From contig JABJFP010000034.1 of assembly GCA_018662715.1 (NCBI GenBank), forward strand, positions 1-31,715: a DNA stretch of 31,715 nucleotides. The letters run 5' to 3'. The translations under genes were made by a program, and so were the position numbers. Positions 30,785-31,715 of this stretch are shown here, one piece after another. How positions within the stretch are numbered: position 1 is the first letter of the stretch; each line of letters opens with the position of its first letter. The stretch is from Methanobacteriota archaeon (GTDB taxonomy: Archaea > Thermoplasmatota > Poseidoniia > Poseidoniales > Poseidoniaceae). The notes below the pieces were generated by a model that saw only the letters and a program-made list of their open reading frames with translations, was not told the DNA's origin and did no database searches.

Positions 30785-31715
30785 TTAGAATACCCAAAGC
30801 GGCTTTTCACATTCCATTGCCCTACGAATTCCACCGATTGGACCGAGACATCGCAAAATGACCTCGGTGGCAAAATCACCTCGCATGAAGGCATATCCCA
30901 TATTTTTACTACGAAGTGAATTTTTCAGAGCCTTACCCATTGAGGCTCGAACTCGGTGCTCATACACATCAAGAGGAGTCCCCTTCTCAAGATGACTCAC
31001 GATGGTTTCTGCAGCAAAGCATCCAGAAATAATCGCTTGTGAAATACCGCCGCCATTGCTTGGCATGACCAAACCTGCAGCATCCCCAATTGCTAATGTG
31101 GTCCCTTCCACCATCCGTTGAACTGGACCTCCCATTGGAATCCATCCTCCACCTATGGAGAGAATTTCAAGGCCCAAGTCGTCGCAAAATGTCTTGAGAT
31201 GGTCTTTGAGGGAACCCTTCAGTTTGCCTGCACGAACACCGAGTCCTACATTGGCAAAATTTGGGCCTTTGGGGATAATCCATGCGTATCCTGACGGAGC
31301 CACTGAGCCTAAGAAGACATCAAATGTTTCGGGAACATTCCCTCTGACTTGAGCATAAACAGTAGGAACTTGGTCGTCTGGGCGAACTGCCTTATCTTGG
31401 CCGTGTCGGAGTCTTCCAACATGTGCAAGACTTCCTGATGCGTCAATGAGAAAATCGCAGGAAAAGCGCCCTTGGTCCGTCACCAAGACATCACGGTTCG
31501 CTTTTCGCTGGTGCTGAATGTTTTTCAGGGTGGTTGAAATTCGCACTTCAGCCCCCGCTGCAACGGCTTTGTCTGCAAGATACCCATCAAACTGTAGGCG
31601 GTGTCCTGCGAAAGCATCCAGTTCGAAATTGAATGATTTTCCTGAGGGGAGAAATACTCTCATGTTGTCGAGTCGGTGGAGGCGAAGCCGTTCCGGAAAA
31701 TCGAAGTAATCTTTC
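30785..31715 (-). CDS. Geranylgeranyl reductase-family FAD protein, 5' end outside the window
   Basis: FAD-dependent reductase of the geranylgeranyl reductase family, in archaea usually saturating the isoprenoid chains of membrane lipids. The window holds about 309 C-terminal residues; the frame stays open to the right edge with KDYFDFPERLRLHRLDN before the first ATG at 31663, so that ATG is internal and the Rossmann GxGxxG start is missing. Seen are HRLQFDGYLADKAVAAGAEV, FLIDASGS, the family hallmark SGYAWIIPKGPNFANVGLGV, and the second FAD motif AIGDAAGLVMPSNGGGISQAIISG. The exact substrate (digeranylgeranylglycerophospholipid, or another polyprenyl) cannot be fixed. Ends 71 bases before the pilin gene on the same strand. 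Confidence 0.85.
   Translation of the reverse strand, partial: KDYFDFPERLRLHRLDNMRVFLPSGKSFNFELDAFAGHRLQFDGYLADKAVAAGAEVRISTTLKNIQHQRKANRDVLVTDQGRFSCDFLIDASGSLAHVGRLRHGQDKAVRPDDQVPTVYAQVRGNVPETFDVFLGSVAPSGYAWIIPKGPNFANVGLGVRAGKLKGSLKDHLKTFCDDLGLEILSIGGGWIPMGGPVQRMVEGTTLAIGDAAGLVMPSNGGGISQAIISGCFAAETIVSHLEKGTPLDVYEHRVRASMGKALKNSLRSKNMGYAFMRGDFATEVILRCLGPIGGIRRAMECEKPLWVF

Noticed and set aside
1..31715. Insertion sequences, integrases, attachment sites or CRISPR arrays
   Set aside because: No transposase, integrase or spaced direct repeats were seen; the region looks like stable chromosome.

Overview
The window looks like chromosomal DNA of an uncultured marine euryarchaeon, most likely Marine Group II (Poseidoniia). 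No single gene proves this; it is inferred from the combination. Archaeal genes include L37e, L44e, S27e, uL16/L10e, aIF2-alpha, Nop10, ABCE1, archaeal TyrRS, a PAC2 protein, a SAMP-like ubiquitin fold, a geranylgeranyl-reductase-type flavoprotein and a class III signal pilin. Alongside them are bacterial-type mutS-mutL and aerobic flavin metabolism (glutaryl-CoA dehydrogenase and ETF). Coding density is very high: no gene-free stretch exceeds about 160 bases, and several convergent genes abut or overlap. Both leader-bearing genes with Shine-Dalgarno (SD) sites and apparently leaderless genes occur.

Layout. 1-7.0 kb: glutaryl-CoA dehydrogenase; a secreted, membrane-anchored beta-propeller; a DUF5611-like protein with tyrS; a free-standing MCM N-terminal-like OB/zinc protein; etfB-etfA. 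7.0-11.3 kb (minus): rpl37e-purF, then a propeller/acidic-linker/PKD protein coupled through an ATGA overlap to a metallo-beta-lactamase-fold hydrolase. 11.4-12.6 kb (minus): two overlapping multi-pass membrane proteins. 12.7-15.1 kb (plus): rpl44e-rps27e-aIF2-alpha-nop10 followed by a PAC2 gene with its own promoter. 15.2-15.5 kb: tRNA-Ser(CGA) and a SAMP-like protein, divergent around one AT-rich element. 15.5-21.6 kb (minus): uL16, ABCE1 and two adjacent paralogous Cas4/AddB-like nuclease-OB proteins. 21.7-31.7 kb: a membrane-anchored propeller, mutS-mutL, aroA, moaA, a type IV pilin, and a geranylgeranyl-reductase-family flavoprotein cut by the right edge.

Functional links. Glutaryl-CoA dehydrogenase passes electrons to ETF, and both ETF subunits are present. 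The ribosomal, initiation-factor, Nop10 and ABCE1 genes serve ribosome building and recycling. PAC2, with a C-terminal HbYX-like tail, and the SAMP-like modifier both point to proteasome or protein-modification functions. MutS and MutL form a repair pair whose MutL carries its own endonuclease motif.

The best candidates for something undescribed are: the tandem pair of Fe-S-type PD-(D/E)XK nucleases fused to OB folds; the orphan MCM N-terminal-like protein without an AAA+ motor; and the propeller protein with four repeated acidic/leucine motifs and a PKD-like tail. All functional assignments come from reading translations and motifs by eye. No database search was run.
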